The notes beneath the pieces were generated by a model, which saw only the letters and a program-made list of their open reading frames with translations, was not told where the DNA came from and did not search any database. The position numbers were made by a program, and so were the translations under genes. Positions 35,428 to 44,361 of a stretch of DNA of 64,000 bases are shown piece after piece. Each line of letters opens with the position of its first letter. Position 1 is the first letter of the stretch. Source of the DNA: Pedobacter sp. ISL-64 (lineage in GTDB: Bacteria > Bacteroidota > Bacteroidia > Sphingobacteriales > Sphingobacteriaceae); NCBI RefSeq assembly GCF_018613605.1, contig NZ_JAGGPU010000022.1, positions 1 through 64,000 on the forward strand. Direction: 5' to 3'.

Positions 35428-36690
35428 CTAAATAAATCCCATCCGGTTAGAGTCCAGCTTTAAAAAGATGAACAGTAAGATCGTAAAACTCCATAACGAC
35501 GAACCGCCATAACTAATTAACGGTAGGGGAATCCCAATTACGGGAATAATACCAATCGTCATCCCGATATTAATAAAAACGTGGAAAAAGAGGATACAGG
35601 CTACGCTATAGCCATATACCCTGGAGAATGTAGATCGTTGTCTTTCTGCTAAATTAACCAATCGGAGTAGCAGGAACATGTACAAACCTATCACCACAGA
35701 ACAACCCATAAATCCCCATTCTTCGCCTATGGTAGAGAAGATGAAATCGGTACTTTGCTCGGGTACATAACCATATTTAGTTTGTGTGCCCTGTAAAAAT
35801 CCACGGCCAGCTGCCTGTCCCGAGCCTATGGCAATCTGCGATTGAATTACATTATAACCTGCACCTTTATTATCGGTTTTAAGCCCTAACATCAATTCGA
35901 TACGGCTACGTTGATGGGGGGCTAAAACTTTTTCGTAGGCAATTTTTATTAAAAATAGATAGCCAATAGCGAAAACGGTTACCAAAACAGTAGAGAATAT
36001 TATTTTTTGTTTTCTTCTGTTGTTGTAAATAAAGAGGCCGGCAATAGTGCTAATAATGATGATTAAGATATAGGTAGGGACCAAGAAATCGGCAATAAAG
36101 AGCACAATCATTCCCAAAAATATCAATAGAAAATAACCTGATAAACCTTCACGGTACAATGGAAACATAAATGCAAGAAACACCAGCGCCGAACCCGTAT
36201 CAGGCTGAAGCATAATTAACAATAGTGGTACGGCAACAATTAACCCGGCAATCATGATGGATTTAACATCCCGGAATTTAGGGTTAAATGCGCCTACATA
36301 CCTCGCTAAAAGTAAGGCTGTGCCAAACTTGGCAAATTCTGCGGGTTGAAGTTTGAAAGAGCCTATCGCGATCCATGCCTGGTTCCCGGCCACTTTATTT
36401 CCGATTACCAATACGGCCATTAGCAACAGTAATGTGCCCCCATAAATAAAGGGCGAGAAGACATTAAAAAGCCTTCCATCAAATAATAAAATAGACAGGC
36501 CTAAAATTAAGCCGGTGATGACATAAATAAGCTGTTTGCCGTAAAGTGTGCTAAAGCCAAACACCGTTGTTTGTTCTGGCGGAACTGACGCATAAATATT
36601 GACAAAACCAATAGTGCATAAGGCGATATAGATTAAAACAGTAATCCAATCTACATTAAAGAAAAAACGGTTTCCCTGTTGCTGCTGCAT
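35428..36690 (-). CDS. rodA: Rod-shape protein RodA (SEDS glycosyltransferase)
   Basis: 420 residues with about ten membrane helices, SEDS family. Characteristic segments include AWIAIGSFKLQPAEFAKFG, VPLLLIMLQPDTGSALV with the catalytic-type Asp, IGSGQAAGRGFLQGTQTKYGYVPEQSTDFIFSTIGEEWGF, and PVIGIPLPLISYGGSS. RodA polymerises lipid II into glycan strands together with PBP2 during side-wall growth. It is the last gene of the mreB-mreC-mreD-PBP2-rodA operon, 1 nt after PBP2. A tail of extra bases beyond the last helix is short, and the protein is of usual length with an inserted basic loop (NNRRKQKI). Confidence 0.95.
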   Translation of the reverse strand: MQQQQGNRFFFNVDWITVLIYIALCTIGFVNIYASVPPEQTTVFGFSTLYGKQLIYVITGLILGLSILLFDGRLFNVFSPFIYGGTLLLLMAVLVIGNKVAGNQAWIAIGSFKLQPAEFAKFGTALLLARYVGAFNPKFRDVKSIMIAGLIVAVPLLLIMLQPDTGSALVFLAFMFPLYREGLSGYFLLIFLGMIVLFIADFLVPTYILIIIISTIAGLFIYNNRRKQKIIFSTVLVTVFAIGYLFLIKIAYEKVLAPHQRSRIELMLGLKTDNKGAGYNVIQSQIAIGSGQAAGRGFLQGTQTKYGYVPEQSTDFIFSTIGEEWGFMGCSVVIGLYMFLLLRLVNLAERQRSTFSRVYGYSVACILFFHVFINIGMTIGIIPVIGIPLPLISYGGSSLWSFTILLFIFLKLDSNRMGFI

Positions 36691-36691
36691 T

Positions 36692-38701
36692 TTATTTGTT
36701 GGTTACAGGTTTATCGATGATTGCTGATTTTAATTCTTTAGGTTTTGTGGTAACTGTTTGTTTTATCGTCGCCGATTTAATTCTCAAGCTATCTTTTACC
36801 CTTTTGGTCGAATCTGCCTTTTTAAGCAACAGGCTATCTGCCTTTGTTAATTTGGTCTTTTTTGTTTTGTCGATTAGTAGAGGGAGCAGATTTTGATTCT
36901 TCATCCATTCTGCCTGAGCAGCTCTTTCACCACTAACACTACCTTTCAGATATTTTTCGATCATGTAGCTGGCAATTGGTGCTGCATAGGTACTGCCATA
37001 ACCCGCATTTTCGACAATTACGGCGATGGCAATTTTCGGATTATCCCTTGGCGCAAAGCCTATAAATACCGAGTGGTTTTTGCCATGTGGGTTTTGTACC
37101 GTTCCTGTTTTTCCGCAGAGTACCACATCTGGAATTCGTGATAGTATGGCCGTTCCCCAGCTGGTGTTTACGGCATCCTGCATACCATCAATTACAGGTT
37201 CGAAATGTTTGGCGTCTACGCCTACATAATTTTTAACTACATATTCTTTTTTAACCAGGTTTTTATCGCCTATACCTTTAATTAAGTGCGGTTTAATGTA
37301 ATAACCACGATTAGCAATTATGGCCATGGCATTTGCCATCTGTAATGGGGTAGCGGTAATCTCACCCTGACCAATGGCCTGCGAAATTACATTGGTGTAG
37401 CCCCATCTTTTGCCATAAATTTTATCGTAGTGGTCTGCGGTATAAAAATAGCCCTTTCTTTCATAGGGCATATCGATGTCGAGCTTTGATCCGAAACCAA
37501 ATTTAGCCACTTTATCGCGCCACTCCTGATAGGTTTGTCTTTGGTTTTTCATCCCATTTTTGGTAATCAACTTTTGAAAAACATAGCAAAAATAAGTATT
37601 GCAGGAACGGGCTATGCCTCTTCGTAAAGAAATTGAACCATCAAAGTGTTCGCATTTAATTTTTCTATTTCCAGCCTGATAATAGTGCGGACAAAAGAAT
37701 GTGGTATTGGGATCTATTACGCCTTCTTGTAGTCCAATTAGTGCATCAACTGGCTTAAATGACGATCCTGGGGGATAGTAACCCATTATTGGTCTTACTA
37801 AAGATGGGCGGTATGGATTGCCCACAATAAACTCCATATAATTGTTCCCCTGGTTTCTGCCAACCAAAAGATTTGGATCATAGCCCGGACTACTTACCAA
37901 TGAAAGAATTTCTCCGGTAGCAGGCTCAATCGCTACAATTGCCCCAACCTTGTTCATCATCAACTCCTCACCGAGTTTTTGAATCCTCATATCGATGCCT
38001 GAGATCAATCTTTCGCCCGAAACCGCGTTTACATCGTATTTACCATCGGCATAACTTCCCTGTGGGGTATTGTGTGCATCGTATACCGTATTAATTACAC
38101 CCTTTTCGCCCCTTAAAGTTTCTTCATAAGAAAACTCTAAACCACTTTTACCCTTATAATCGCCAGGTTTGTAAAAGCCTTCAGATTTTTCGATATCGGT
38201 GGGACTTACTTCTTTTACGTAGCCAAATAGCTGTCCGCCAACACTATCAGGATAATGTCTGATGGTTCTGTCTTGTGTTCTAAAGCCCGGAAAACGGTAA
38301 AGGGTTTCCTGTAGGCGAGCGTAACTTTGAACCGAAATCTGTTTGAGGAAAGGGGTAGCCTGATAACTCGATTTTCCCCTTGCTTTTTTAAGGTTTTTCC
38401 GAACGTCTTCAAAAGAAATGTCTAATGCCTGTGCAAGTGCCAAGGTATCAAAAGGTTTTACTTCGTTTGGCGTAACCATGAGGTCGTACACAGGTTCATT
38501 CTGTACAATCACCTTCATGTTCCGGTCTAGAATGGCACCACGGGCCGGGTATTTATAGATTTTTCGTAGAACATTACTTTCTGCAGAAACGAAAGCCGCA
38601 TCGCTAATAATCTGGATATAAAATAACTTCCCCAATAAAATCAGGGCGATTACAATAAATAATCCTTGAACGATATATTTTCGGTTAAATAATTGATCCA
38701 T
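36692..38701 (-). CDS. mrdA: Penicillin-binding protein 2 (elongasome transpeptidase)
   Basis: 669 residues: one N-terminal membrane helix, a dimerisation/pedestal region with the head domain, then the transpeptidase. Active-site motifs are SSFK near residue 315 (nucleophile Ser), SCN, and KTGT near residue 533. The C-terminal 70 residues after the last transpeptidase strand are Lys/Thr-rich (KKTKLTKADS...KQTVTTKPK) and probably disordered. It cross-links the glycan made by RodA, which follows 1 nt later; the start shares one base with the mreD stop at 38701. Confidence 0.95.
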   Translation of the reverse strand: MDQLFNRKYIVQGLFIVIALILLGKLFYIQIISDAAFVSAESNVLRKIYKYPARGAILDRNMKVIVQNEPVYDLMVTPNEVKPFDTLALAQALDISFEDVRKNLKKARGKSSYQATPFLKQISVQSYARLQETLYRFPGFRTQDRTIRHYPDSVGGQLFGYVKEVSPTDIEKSEGFYKPGDYKGKSGLEFSYEETLRGEKGVINTVYDAHNTPQGSYADGKYDVNAVSGERLISGIDMRIQKLGEELMMNKVGAIVAIEPATGEILSLVSSPGYDPNLLVGRNQGNNYMEFIVGNPYRPSLVRPIMGYYPPGSSFKPVDALIGLQEGVIDPNTTFFCPHYYQAGNRKIKCEHFDGSISLRRGIARSCNTYFCYVFQKLITKNGMKNQRQTYQEWRDKVAKFGFGSKLDIDMPYERKGYFYTADHYDKIYGKRWGYTNVISQAIGQGEITATPLQMANAMAIIANRGYYIKPHLIKGIGDKNLVKKEYVVKNYVGVDAKHFEPVIDGMQDAVNTSWGTAILSRIPDVVLCGKTGTVQNPHGKNHSVFIGFAPRDNPKIAIAVIVENAGYGSTYAAPIASYMIEKYLKGSVSGERAAQAEWMKNQNLLPLLIDKTKKTKLTKADSLLLKKADSTKRVKDSLRIKSATIKQTVTTKPKELKSAIIDKPVTNK

Positions 38702-39216
38702 TAGCGTGGTGTTCTTCTATAGAATATAAACTCTACCAATAAAATAATAAGCAGTGTAAAGATACAACTTAAGCCGCATCTCATTAAGGTATAACCAATT
38801 TCGGTTAGCCTAAATGTTTCTAAAAAGAACAGCACCAAGTGGTGTGCAACAACGCAAAGAAAAGCATAAAGTGAAAACCATTGGAAACCCATATAACTTA
38901 ACGCTGGTTCTGGGTCGTCAATTGCGTCGCGGTTTAAACTTATCGATATAAAGGAAATCCTTACAAAAGCCAATACCACGCAGGCCGTAGCATGTACGCC
39001 CATAGTATCGTAAAAAGCGTCGAGTGTTAGTCCTGTTCCAAAAGCCAATAAGTACAACAAAATATTGGGGATTCCGAATGGAAGCAGGAGCAAAAACAGC
39101 ACATAGATAAACGGTGTGGAAAGATCATAAAAGCCCATGTTTTTGAGCAGGAAGATCTGCACAAAAAGGAGTAAAAACCACCTGATCACATTTACAATTA
39201 TGATTCTACTATTCAT
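38701..39216 (-). CDS. mreD: Rod-shape-determining protein MreD
   Basis: 171 residues, almost entirely hydrophobic with five to six membrane helices and a basic end (RRTPR). MreD sequences are poorly conserved; the assignment rests on size, hydrophobicity and position between mreC and the PBP2 gene. It overlaps mreC by 8 nt and the PBP2 gene by 1 nt, so translation is probably coupled. Function: membrane part of the elongasome linking MreC to RodA/PBP2. Confidence 0.88.
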   Translation of the reverse strand: MNSRIIIVNVIRWFLLLFVQIFLLKNMGFYDLSTPFIYVLFLLLLPFGIPNILLYLLAFGTGLTLDAFYDTMGVHATACVVLAFVRISFISISLNRDAIDDPEPALSYMGFQWFSLYAFLCVVAHHLVLFFLETFRLTEIGYTLMRCGLSCIFTLLIILLVEFIFYRRTPR

Positions 39217-40048
39217 TCGGTTTAACTAAGCTTTCCAAAGCCTTTTGCTCTTCGGCTTTTTTATCTTTAACCACATATACATACTGCAATGTGCTAAAAT
39301 CTGTAAATAAATTTAATTCTCCTGATAAGAAATTATCATTGGTGGCTACATTAGGATTAATGATTTTTCCAACCAAAATTCCGGCAGGAAATGACCCGTA
39401 ACCTGAAGTAACAACACTATCGCCAACGTACATTTTAATGTGGTTGGGCACCTCTTTAACAAATGCCTTTTTAATATCGAAATTTCCATCGCCCCAAACT
39501 AATGACCCAAGCGCATTGTTCTTTTTCAAGGTTACACTAATTTTAGTGTCTTTATGCAATAGCGATTGTATGGTTGCCAAATGTGCAGAAACATCGCGGA
39601 TAAAGCCGACCACTCCGCGTTGAGGCGCAATAACAGCCATACCGCTTTTAATGCCATCAACAGTGCCTTTATTAATCGTCATTACGTTGTTGCGTAAAGT
39701 GATCGAATTTTTAACCACTTTGGCAGCCAAATAAGTGTATTGCTGATTGGTAACCGTATCTACCACTTTAACATCCTTGGTCGTATCTACCGTAGTTAAT
39801 CCTAGTAACTGGCTTTTAAGCTTGGCATTTTCGGCCGCAAGGCTATCGTTAACCATACCCAGATTTAAATATCGTTTAAAAATATTTAATCTTTCGTATG
39901 CGGTACCTACTATCTCATTGCTTGAGTTTAAAGTTACGCTACGCTGATAGGAGTTGTTTTTCACCGTTAGATAGATCCCTACGATAAAAAAAATGATAAA
40001 TAAGAAAAATGCGTTGTATCTGCTGATGAAAATCCAAAGGTTACGCAT
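39209..40048 (-). CDS. mreC: Rod-shape-determining protein MreC
   Basis: 279 residues: one N-terminal membrane helix (about 12-30), a coiled-coil region (NDSLAAENAKLKSQLL near residue 65) and the MreC beta-barrel domains with TINKGTVDGIKSGMAVIAPQGVVG-like sequence (about 125-150), LLHKDTKISVTLKKNNALGSLVWGDG and VGDSVVTSGYGSFPAGILVGKI. It scaffolds the elongasome in the periplasm and activates PBP2. Between it and mreB lies a 95-nt gap with a long inverted repeat. Confidence 0.93.
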   Translation of the reverse strand: MRNLWIFISRYNAFFLFIIFFIVGIYLTVKNNSYQRSVTLNSSNEIVGTAYERLNIFKRYLNLGMVNDSLAAENAKLKSQLLGLTTVDTTKDVKVVDTVTNQQYTYLAAKVVKNSITLRNNVMTINKGTVDGIKSGMAVIAPQRGVVGFIRDVSAHLATIQSLLHKDTKISVTLKKNNALGSLVWGDGNFDIKKAFVKEVPNHIKMYVGDSVVTSGYGSFPAGILVGKIINPNVATNDNFLSGELNLFTDFSTLQYVYVVKDKKAEEQKALESLVKPNE

Positions 40049-40143
40049 TTGAGTTTGGAGTTAAAAGTTCGGAGTTGGGAGTTAATAGTTTGGCGTATGA
40101 ATGGAAAACTCCAAGCTCACAACCCCAAACTCCAAACTAAATG
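40049..40143. repeat. Inverted repeat in the mreB-mreC gap
   Basis: AGTTTGGAGTT (40052-40062) is the exact complement of AACTCCAAACT (40128-40138), and several further GGAGTT/AACTCC words lie between them. Almost the whole 95-nt gap can fold back on itself. The transcript from mreB to mreC would carry this stem-loop, which could reduce expression of the downstream genes relative to mreB. Confidence 0.65.
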
Positions 40144-41166
40144 TTATTGCATTAAGAATTTATATCCGCCAATGTTTTTAAGGGCGATGCCGGTTCCACG
40201 AACTACTGCACGAAGCGGATCTTCCGCAACGTGAACAGGTAATTTGGTTTTAGCAGCTACACGTTTATCTAAACCTCTTAACAATGCACCACCACCGGTT
40301 AAATAAATACCAGTTTGGTAAATATCTGCCGAAAGCTCTGGAGGCGTAATCTCTAAAGCTTTTAAAATTGCTTCTTCAATTTTAGAGATCGATTTATCTA
40401 AACAGTGGGCAATTTCGGTATAAGAAACCGTGATCTGTTTAGGTACACCAGTCATTAAATCGCGACCTTGAACTGCGAAATCAGCAGGAGCATCCTGTAA
40501 TTCAGGTAAAGCTGCACCAACTTCAATTTTAATTTTTTCAGCGGTACGGTCACCAATCATAATGTTGTGTTGACGGCGGATATAGTTTACAATATCAGAG
40601 TCGAAGTTATCTCCCGCAACGCGGATAGATTGATCGCACACGATACCTGATAAAGCGATAACCGCAATTTCTGTCGTACCGCCACCTATATCGATAATCA
40701 TGTTACCCATTGGCTCTTCTACATCAATCCCGATACCTACGGCAGCTGCCATTGGCTCATGAATTAAGTATACCTCTTTTGCACCGGCAATTTCAGCTGA
40801 ATCGCGTACTGCACGTTTTTCTACTTCAGTAATACCAGATGGGATACAGATTACCATACGTAAAGATGGGAACATCCATCCTTTACCGCCATTAAGCATG
40901 CGGATCATGCCTTTAATCATTGCTTCAGCAGCGTTGAAATCGGCAATAACACCATCTTTTAATGGACGAACGGTTTTAATATTATCGTGGGTTTTACCCT
41001 CCATTTGCATTGCCTGACGACCTATAGCAATGACTTTGTTTGTAGTACGATCGAAAGCAACGATAGATGGCTCATCTACAACTACTTTGTCGTTATGTAT
41101 AATCAGGGTATTCGCAGTACCTAAATCGATGGCAACTTCTTGCGTAAACCAGTTAAATAATCCCAT
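40144..41166 (-). CDS. mreB: Actin-like cell-shape protein MreB
   Basis: 340 residues, highly typical MreB: IDLGTANTLI (phosphate 1), KDGVIADFNAAEAMI, ICIPSGITEVEKRAV, IDIGGGTTEIAV (phosphate 2) and LTGGGALLRGLDKRV (adenosine motif). It forms membrane-bound filaments that steer the elongasome. First gene of the operon. A TAGATTTG box (minus strand, 41201-41194) sits 28 nt before the ATG and is a likely -7 element. Confidence 0.97.
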   Translation of the reverse strand: MGLFNWFTQEVAIDLGTANTLIIHNDKVVVDEPSIVAFDRTTNKVIAIGRQAMQMEGKTHDNIKTVRPLKDGVIADFNAAEAMIKGMIRMLNGGKGWMFPSLRMVICIPSGITEVEKRAVRDSAEIAGAKEVYLIHEPMAAAVGIGIDVEEPMGNMIIDIGGGTTEIAVIALSGIVCDQSIRVAGDNFDSDIVNYIRRQHNIMIGDRTAEKIKIEVGAALPELQDAPADFAVQGRDLMTGVPKQITVSYTEIAHCLDKSISKIEEAILKALEITPPELSADIYQTGIYLTGGGALLRGLDKRVAAKTKLPVHVAEDPLRAVVRGTGIALKNIGGYKFLMQ

Positions 41167-41518
41167 GTATAAGGTATGTTTTCTTTATTTTATCAAATCT
41201 ATACTATTCCTAATGTAAAAATAGCTTTTTTATTGTTTTAAGTTTTATTTTTAGTTATTAAATTGTTTTTAAGGCAATTAAAATGTTCAGAAAATAAAAA
41301 GCTGTAATTCTTAGGTTAAAGCAGTCCTGCTATCCGTTCCATCTGATGAAAAATCGGATCGACTGTTGTGGGGTTAGGTTACCTGGGCCCGGCTTTTCAA
41401 ATTTCCTCCCCCTGCCCCCTCCAAAGGGGGAAGCCCCTCAAAGTTTCATACCTGCGTGGTGAATTTGGCCTTTCGATAGGTAAAACCTTCCACTTTAAAC
41501 CCTCAACCTTTTACCTTT
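41167..41518. repeat. Spacer upstream of mreB with a C/G-rich hairpin
   Basis: On the minus strand this holds the mreB promoter region (see 41194-41201). Further away, toward the purH end, CCCCCT (41415-41420), CCAA, AGGGGG (41425-41430) forms a small strong hairpin inside the CCTCCCCCTGCC stretch. The remainder (41230-41400) is unremarkable. No terminator for purH was recognised unless this hairpin serves as one. Confidence 0.55.
41194..41201 (-). promoter_or_regulatory. Probable -7 box of the mreB promoter
   Basis: TAGATTTG read on the minus strand matches TAnnTTTG. The -33 region about 19 nt away reads TTTTAC instead of TTTG, so only half of the promoter fits. Confidence 0.45.
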
Positions 41519-43045
41519 CTAGTGTTTAAAGTGTCTTACCCCAGTGGTTACCATTGCAATGCCTTTTTCGTTTGCTTTAGCAACAGAATCAGCATCTTTA
41601 ATCGATCCACCTGGTTGCAGAACAGCTGTAATTCCGGCTTCGGCAGCAATTTCAACACAATCAGGGAAAGGAAAGAAAGCATCAGAAGCCATAGCAGCAC
41701 CTTTAACGCTGAATCCGAAAGCCGCTGCTTTTTCAATCGCTTGTCTTAAGGCGTCAACACGCGAAGTTTGACCAACGCCGCTTGCAATTAAAACATCATC
41801 CTTAACCAAAACAATGGTATTCGATTTAGTATGTTTTACAATTTTGTTAGCGAAGAACAAATCTTTTAACTCTTGTGCAGTTGGTGCTTTATCGGTTACG
41901 GTTGTCATTTGTTCAGGACCTTCGATAATTAAATCTTTATCCTGCTCAATTACACCGTTTAATAAGGTTTTAAATTGTTTTTTGCTCAACTCAACCTCGT
42001 TACGTTGTAAAATAACGCGGTTTTTCTTTTTGCTGAATAACTCAATTGCTTCTGCTTGGTAAGAAGGTGCTATTAATACTTCAAAGAAAAGATTGTTGAT
42101 TTCTTGAGCCGTTTCTAAATCTACCGCAACATTGGTAATCAATACACCACCAAAAGCAGAAACCGGATCGCAGGCCAATGCATCAATCCAGGCTTGTTTA
42201 ACAGTAGGGCGGGAAGCAATACCACAGGCGTTTGTATGTTTTAAGATTGCAAAAGTTGGATCTTCAAATTCGTCGATTAAAGCAACAGCCGCATCTACAT
42301 CAACCAAATTGTTGTAAGAGAGCTCTTTACCATTAAGTTTGGTAAACATCGCATTTAAATCGCCATAAAATACACCACCTTGATGAGGGTTTTCACCATA
42401 ACGCAAAGTTTTAGCTTCAGTTACACTTTGTTTAAAAACATCAAGCGGCTCTTCAGTATTGAAATAATTAAAAATTGCAGTATCGTAATGAGAAGAAGTA
42501 TGGAAAGCTGTTTTAGCGAATGCTTTACGTTGTGCTAAAGTAGTTTCACCATTTTGGGCTTCTAATTGGGCTTGTAAAGTAGGGTAGTCGTTTTTCGATG
42601 CGATAATCACCACATCGTTGAAGTTTTTCGCAGCTGCACGGATTAAGGAAATACCACCGATGTCTATTTTCTCGATAATTTCTTCTGGTGTTCCGCCTGC
42701 TTTTACAGTTTCTTCAAAAGGGTATAAGTCAACAATAACCAAATCAATTTCAGGGATCTCATATTCAGCAATCTGCTCCTGATCTCCCGCTAACGCTCTA
42801 CGGTTTAAAATTCCACCAAATACTTTCGGATGTAGGGTTTTAACACGTCCGCCTAAAATAGATGGATAACCTGTTAAATCTTCAACTGCCGTAACCGGAA
42901 GATTTAAATCTTTGATGAATTGCTCTGTTCCACCGGTAGAAAATAACTGTACCCCTTGCGCGGCCAACAATTTTACCAATGGCTCCAAACCATCTTTATA
43001 ATATACTGAGATTAAAGCGTTTTTGATTTTAATGGATTGACTCAT
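41519..43045 (-). CDS. purH: Bifunctional AICAR transformylase/IMP cyclohydrolase
   Basis: 508 residues from the ATG at 43045 (MSQSIKIKNALISVYYK); the longer frame adds eight residues from a non-ATG start and is rejected. The N-terminal MGS-like IMP cyclohydrolase domain (about 1-190) shows LISVYYKDGLEPLV and GGRVKTLHPKVFGGIL. The C-terminal AICAR transformylase domain shows LRYGENPHQGG, LKHTNACGIA and the end motif DAFFPFPDCVE with GGSIKD. It carries out the last two steps of IMP synthesis. A TACCTTTG box lies 22 nt upstream on the minus strand. Confidence 0.97.
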   Translation of the reverse strand: MSQSIKIKNALISVYYKDGLEPLVKLLAAQGVQLFSTGGTEQFIKDLNLPVTAVEDLTGYPSILGGRVKTLHPKVFGGILNRRALAGDQEQIAEYEIPEIDLVIVDLYPFEETVKAGGTPEEIIEKIDIGGISLIRAAAKNFNDVVIIASKNDYPTLQAQLEAQNGETTLAQRKAFAKTAFHTSSHYDTAIFNYFNTEEPLDVFKQSVTEAKTLRYGENPHQGGVFYGDLNAMFTKLNGKELSYNNLVDVDAAVALIDEFEDPTFAILKHTNACGIASRPTVKQAWIDALACDPVSAFGGVLITNVAVDLETAQEINNLFFEVLIAPSYQAEAIELFSKKKNRVILQRNEVELSKKQFKTLLNGVIEQDKDLIIEGPEQMTTVTDKAPTAQELKDLFFANKIVKHTKSNTIVLVKDDVLIASGVGQTSRVDALRQAIEKAAAFGFSVKGAAMASDAFFPFPDCVEIAAEAGITAVLQPGGSIKDADSVAKANEKGIAMVTTGVRHFKH

Positions 43046-43066
43046 TCTACTGAAAATTTTGAGCCG

Positions 43067-43074
43067 CAAAGGTA
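43067..43074 (-). promoter_or_regulatory. Probable -7 box of the purH promoter
   Basis: Minus-strand TACCTTTG fits TAnnTTTG exactly and is 22 nt from the ATG. No TTTG is visible at the proper distance upstream. No PurR-type or riboswitch structure was noticed. Confidence 0.45.
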
Positions 43075-43216
43075 GTAAAACAGGATTGTTTTTTAATGAG
43101 ATTTACCTATCAATATTAAATTTTATTCCACTATATATAATAAGGTATATTCATTTGCCAGGTAAGCTCTTCTAAAGCCCGATTAAATAGCCTATTAACC
43201 CGTTTTATTGTATAAT

Positions 43217-43795
43217 TTATTTGCTGATCTTTTTCACAATGGTTTCTACAATACGTGGGTAATGCTGGTGTTCGAGCTGCTGACCTTTAAACTTTACCAT
43301 TTCCAGATTGTCATTTTTGTCTATTCTGTACCTTGCCTGATAAATATACTCTCCTTCGTCATAGTTTTCATTAACATAATGAATGGTTATTCCGCCTTCG
43401 GTTTCGCCGGCGGCCATAACAGCATTGTGTACATGGTCTCCGTACATACCCTTACCGCCAAATTTTGGAAGGATTGCCGGATGGATATTTACAATTCTGC
43501 CGGGGTAAGCATGGATCAGGTTTTTAGGGATCAGCCAGAGAAAACCCGCAAGCACAACAAAATCGATTTCAAGATTTTTGAGAAGATCTATTATTTCATC
43601 GGTTTTATAGAACTCATTTTTGTCGAAAATATGAGTGGGGATTTCGAAATTATCAGCTCTCTGCAATACATAGGCATCAGCATTATTGGTTAACACCAAA
43701 GATATTTCTATTTCATTACTCCGTTTAAAATGCTCCATCAGTTTTTGGGCATTGGAGCCAGAACCTGATGCAAAGATGGCTATTCGTTTTTTCAC
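43217..43795 (-). CDS. purN: Phosphoribosylglycinamide formyltransferase
   Basis: 192 residues starting with a GTG codon (MKKRIAIFASGSGSNAQ), the usual N-terminus of the family. Typical features: the substrate loop SGSGSNAQ (about 10-17), FVVLAGFLWLIPKNLI, and the catalytic HPAILPKFGGKGMYG with the Asn-His-Asp set represented by NIHPA and the later EGGITIHYVNENYDEG. It transfers formyl from 10-formyl-THF to GAR, an early step of the pathway that PurH completes. A minus-strand TATTTTTG (43813-43820) is a possible -7 box. It lies 171 nt upstream of purH, perhaps as a separate unit. Confidence 0.96.
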   Translation of the reverse strand: MKKRIAIFASGSGSNAQKLMEHFKRSNEIEISLVLTNNADAYVLQRADNFEIPTHIFDKNEFYKTDEIIDLLKNLEIDFVVLAGFLWLIPKNLIHAYPGRIVNIHPAILPKFGGKGMYGDHVHNAVMAAGETEGGITIHYVNENYDEGEYIYQARYRIDKNDNLEMVKFKGQQLEHQHYPRIVETIVKKISK

Positions 43796-43956
43796 TCAAA
43801 AATCGTTTTGCCCAAAAATAGTATTTTTAAGCCTGTTTTCTTAATCGAAAGGAAATTTTATTGAATTAAGTTAAAGTATTTATAATGAATAATTTTAATG
43901 TATTTTTGCAGTTCGGAAATGGGGTTCAATTTTAATGAAAAAAAAGTTGAAAGTGT

Positions 43957-43988
43957 TTTGTAATTTAAAAACATTAATCCTATATTTG
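43957..43988 (+). promoter_or_regulatory. Promoter of rpsT
   Basis: TTTG (43957-43960), 20-nt spacer, TATATTTG (43981-43988): both boxes match the Bacteroidota consensus. The rpsT ATG is 49 nt downstream, so there is a leader of roughly 40 nt. Confidence 0.8.
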
Positions 43989-44037
43989 CAACCCGAATTA
44001 TAGGAAACGAATAAGAAAAATAAAAGGCTAAATAGAA

Positions 44038-44292
44038 ATGGCAAATCATAAATCTTCATTAAAAAGAATTAGAGCAAACGCAACAAAACGTTTACGTAAC
44101 AGATATCAGGCAAAAACTACACGTACCTTTATTAAAAGATTACGTGCTGCAGAAGATAAAAAATCTGCATCTGATTTATTGCCTAAAGTAATCTCTATGT
44201 TAGATCGTTTAGCTAAAAAGAGTATTATCCACAAAAACAAAGCGGCTAATAACAAATCAAAATTAACGAAATTCGTTAACGGTTTAAAATAA
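44038..44292 (+). CDS. rpsT: 30S ribosomal protein S20
   Basis: 84 residues, basic and helical, with the usual MANHKSSLKRIRANATKRLRN-type start and KKSIIHKNKAANNKSKL near the end. It binds 16S rRNA in the small subunit. Monocistronic: its own promoter (43957-43988) and a strong terminator (44317-44351). Confidence 0.97.
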   Translation: MANHKSSLKRIRANATKRLRNRYQAKTTRTFIKRLRAAEDKKSASDLLPKVISMLDRLAKKSIIHKNKAANNKSKLTKFVNGLK

Positions 44293-44316
44293 GCCAATTT
44301 TTTTACGATATTAGTA

Positions 44317-44351
44317 AGGCATCCTAATCAAAAGTTAGGATGCCTTTTTTT
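44317..44351 (+). terminator. Terminator of rpsT
   Basis: AGGCATCCTAA (44317-44327), loop TCAAAAG, TTAGGATGCCT (44335-44345), then TTTTTT. Perfect 11-bp stem and T tract. Confidence 0.92.
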
Positions 44352-44361
44352 GTCTAAAAAA

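Noticed and set aside
43208..43693. Antisense frame of 161 codons over purN
   Set aside because: It lies fully opposite a well-supported housekeeping gene and shows no motif.
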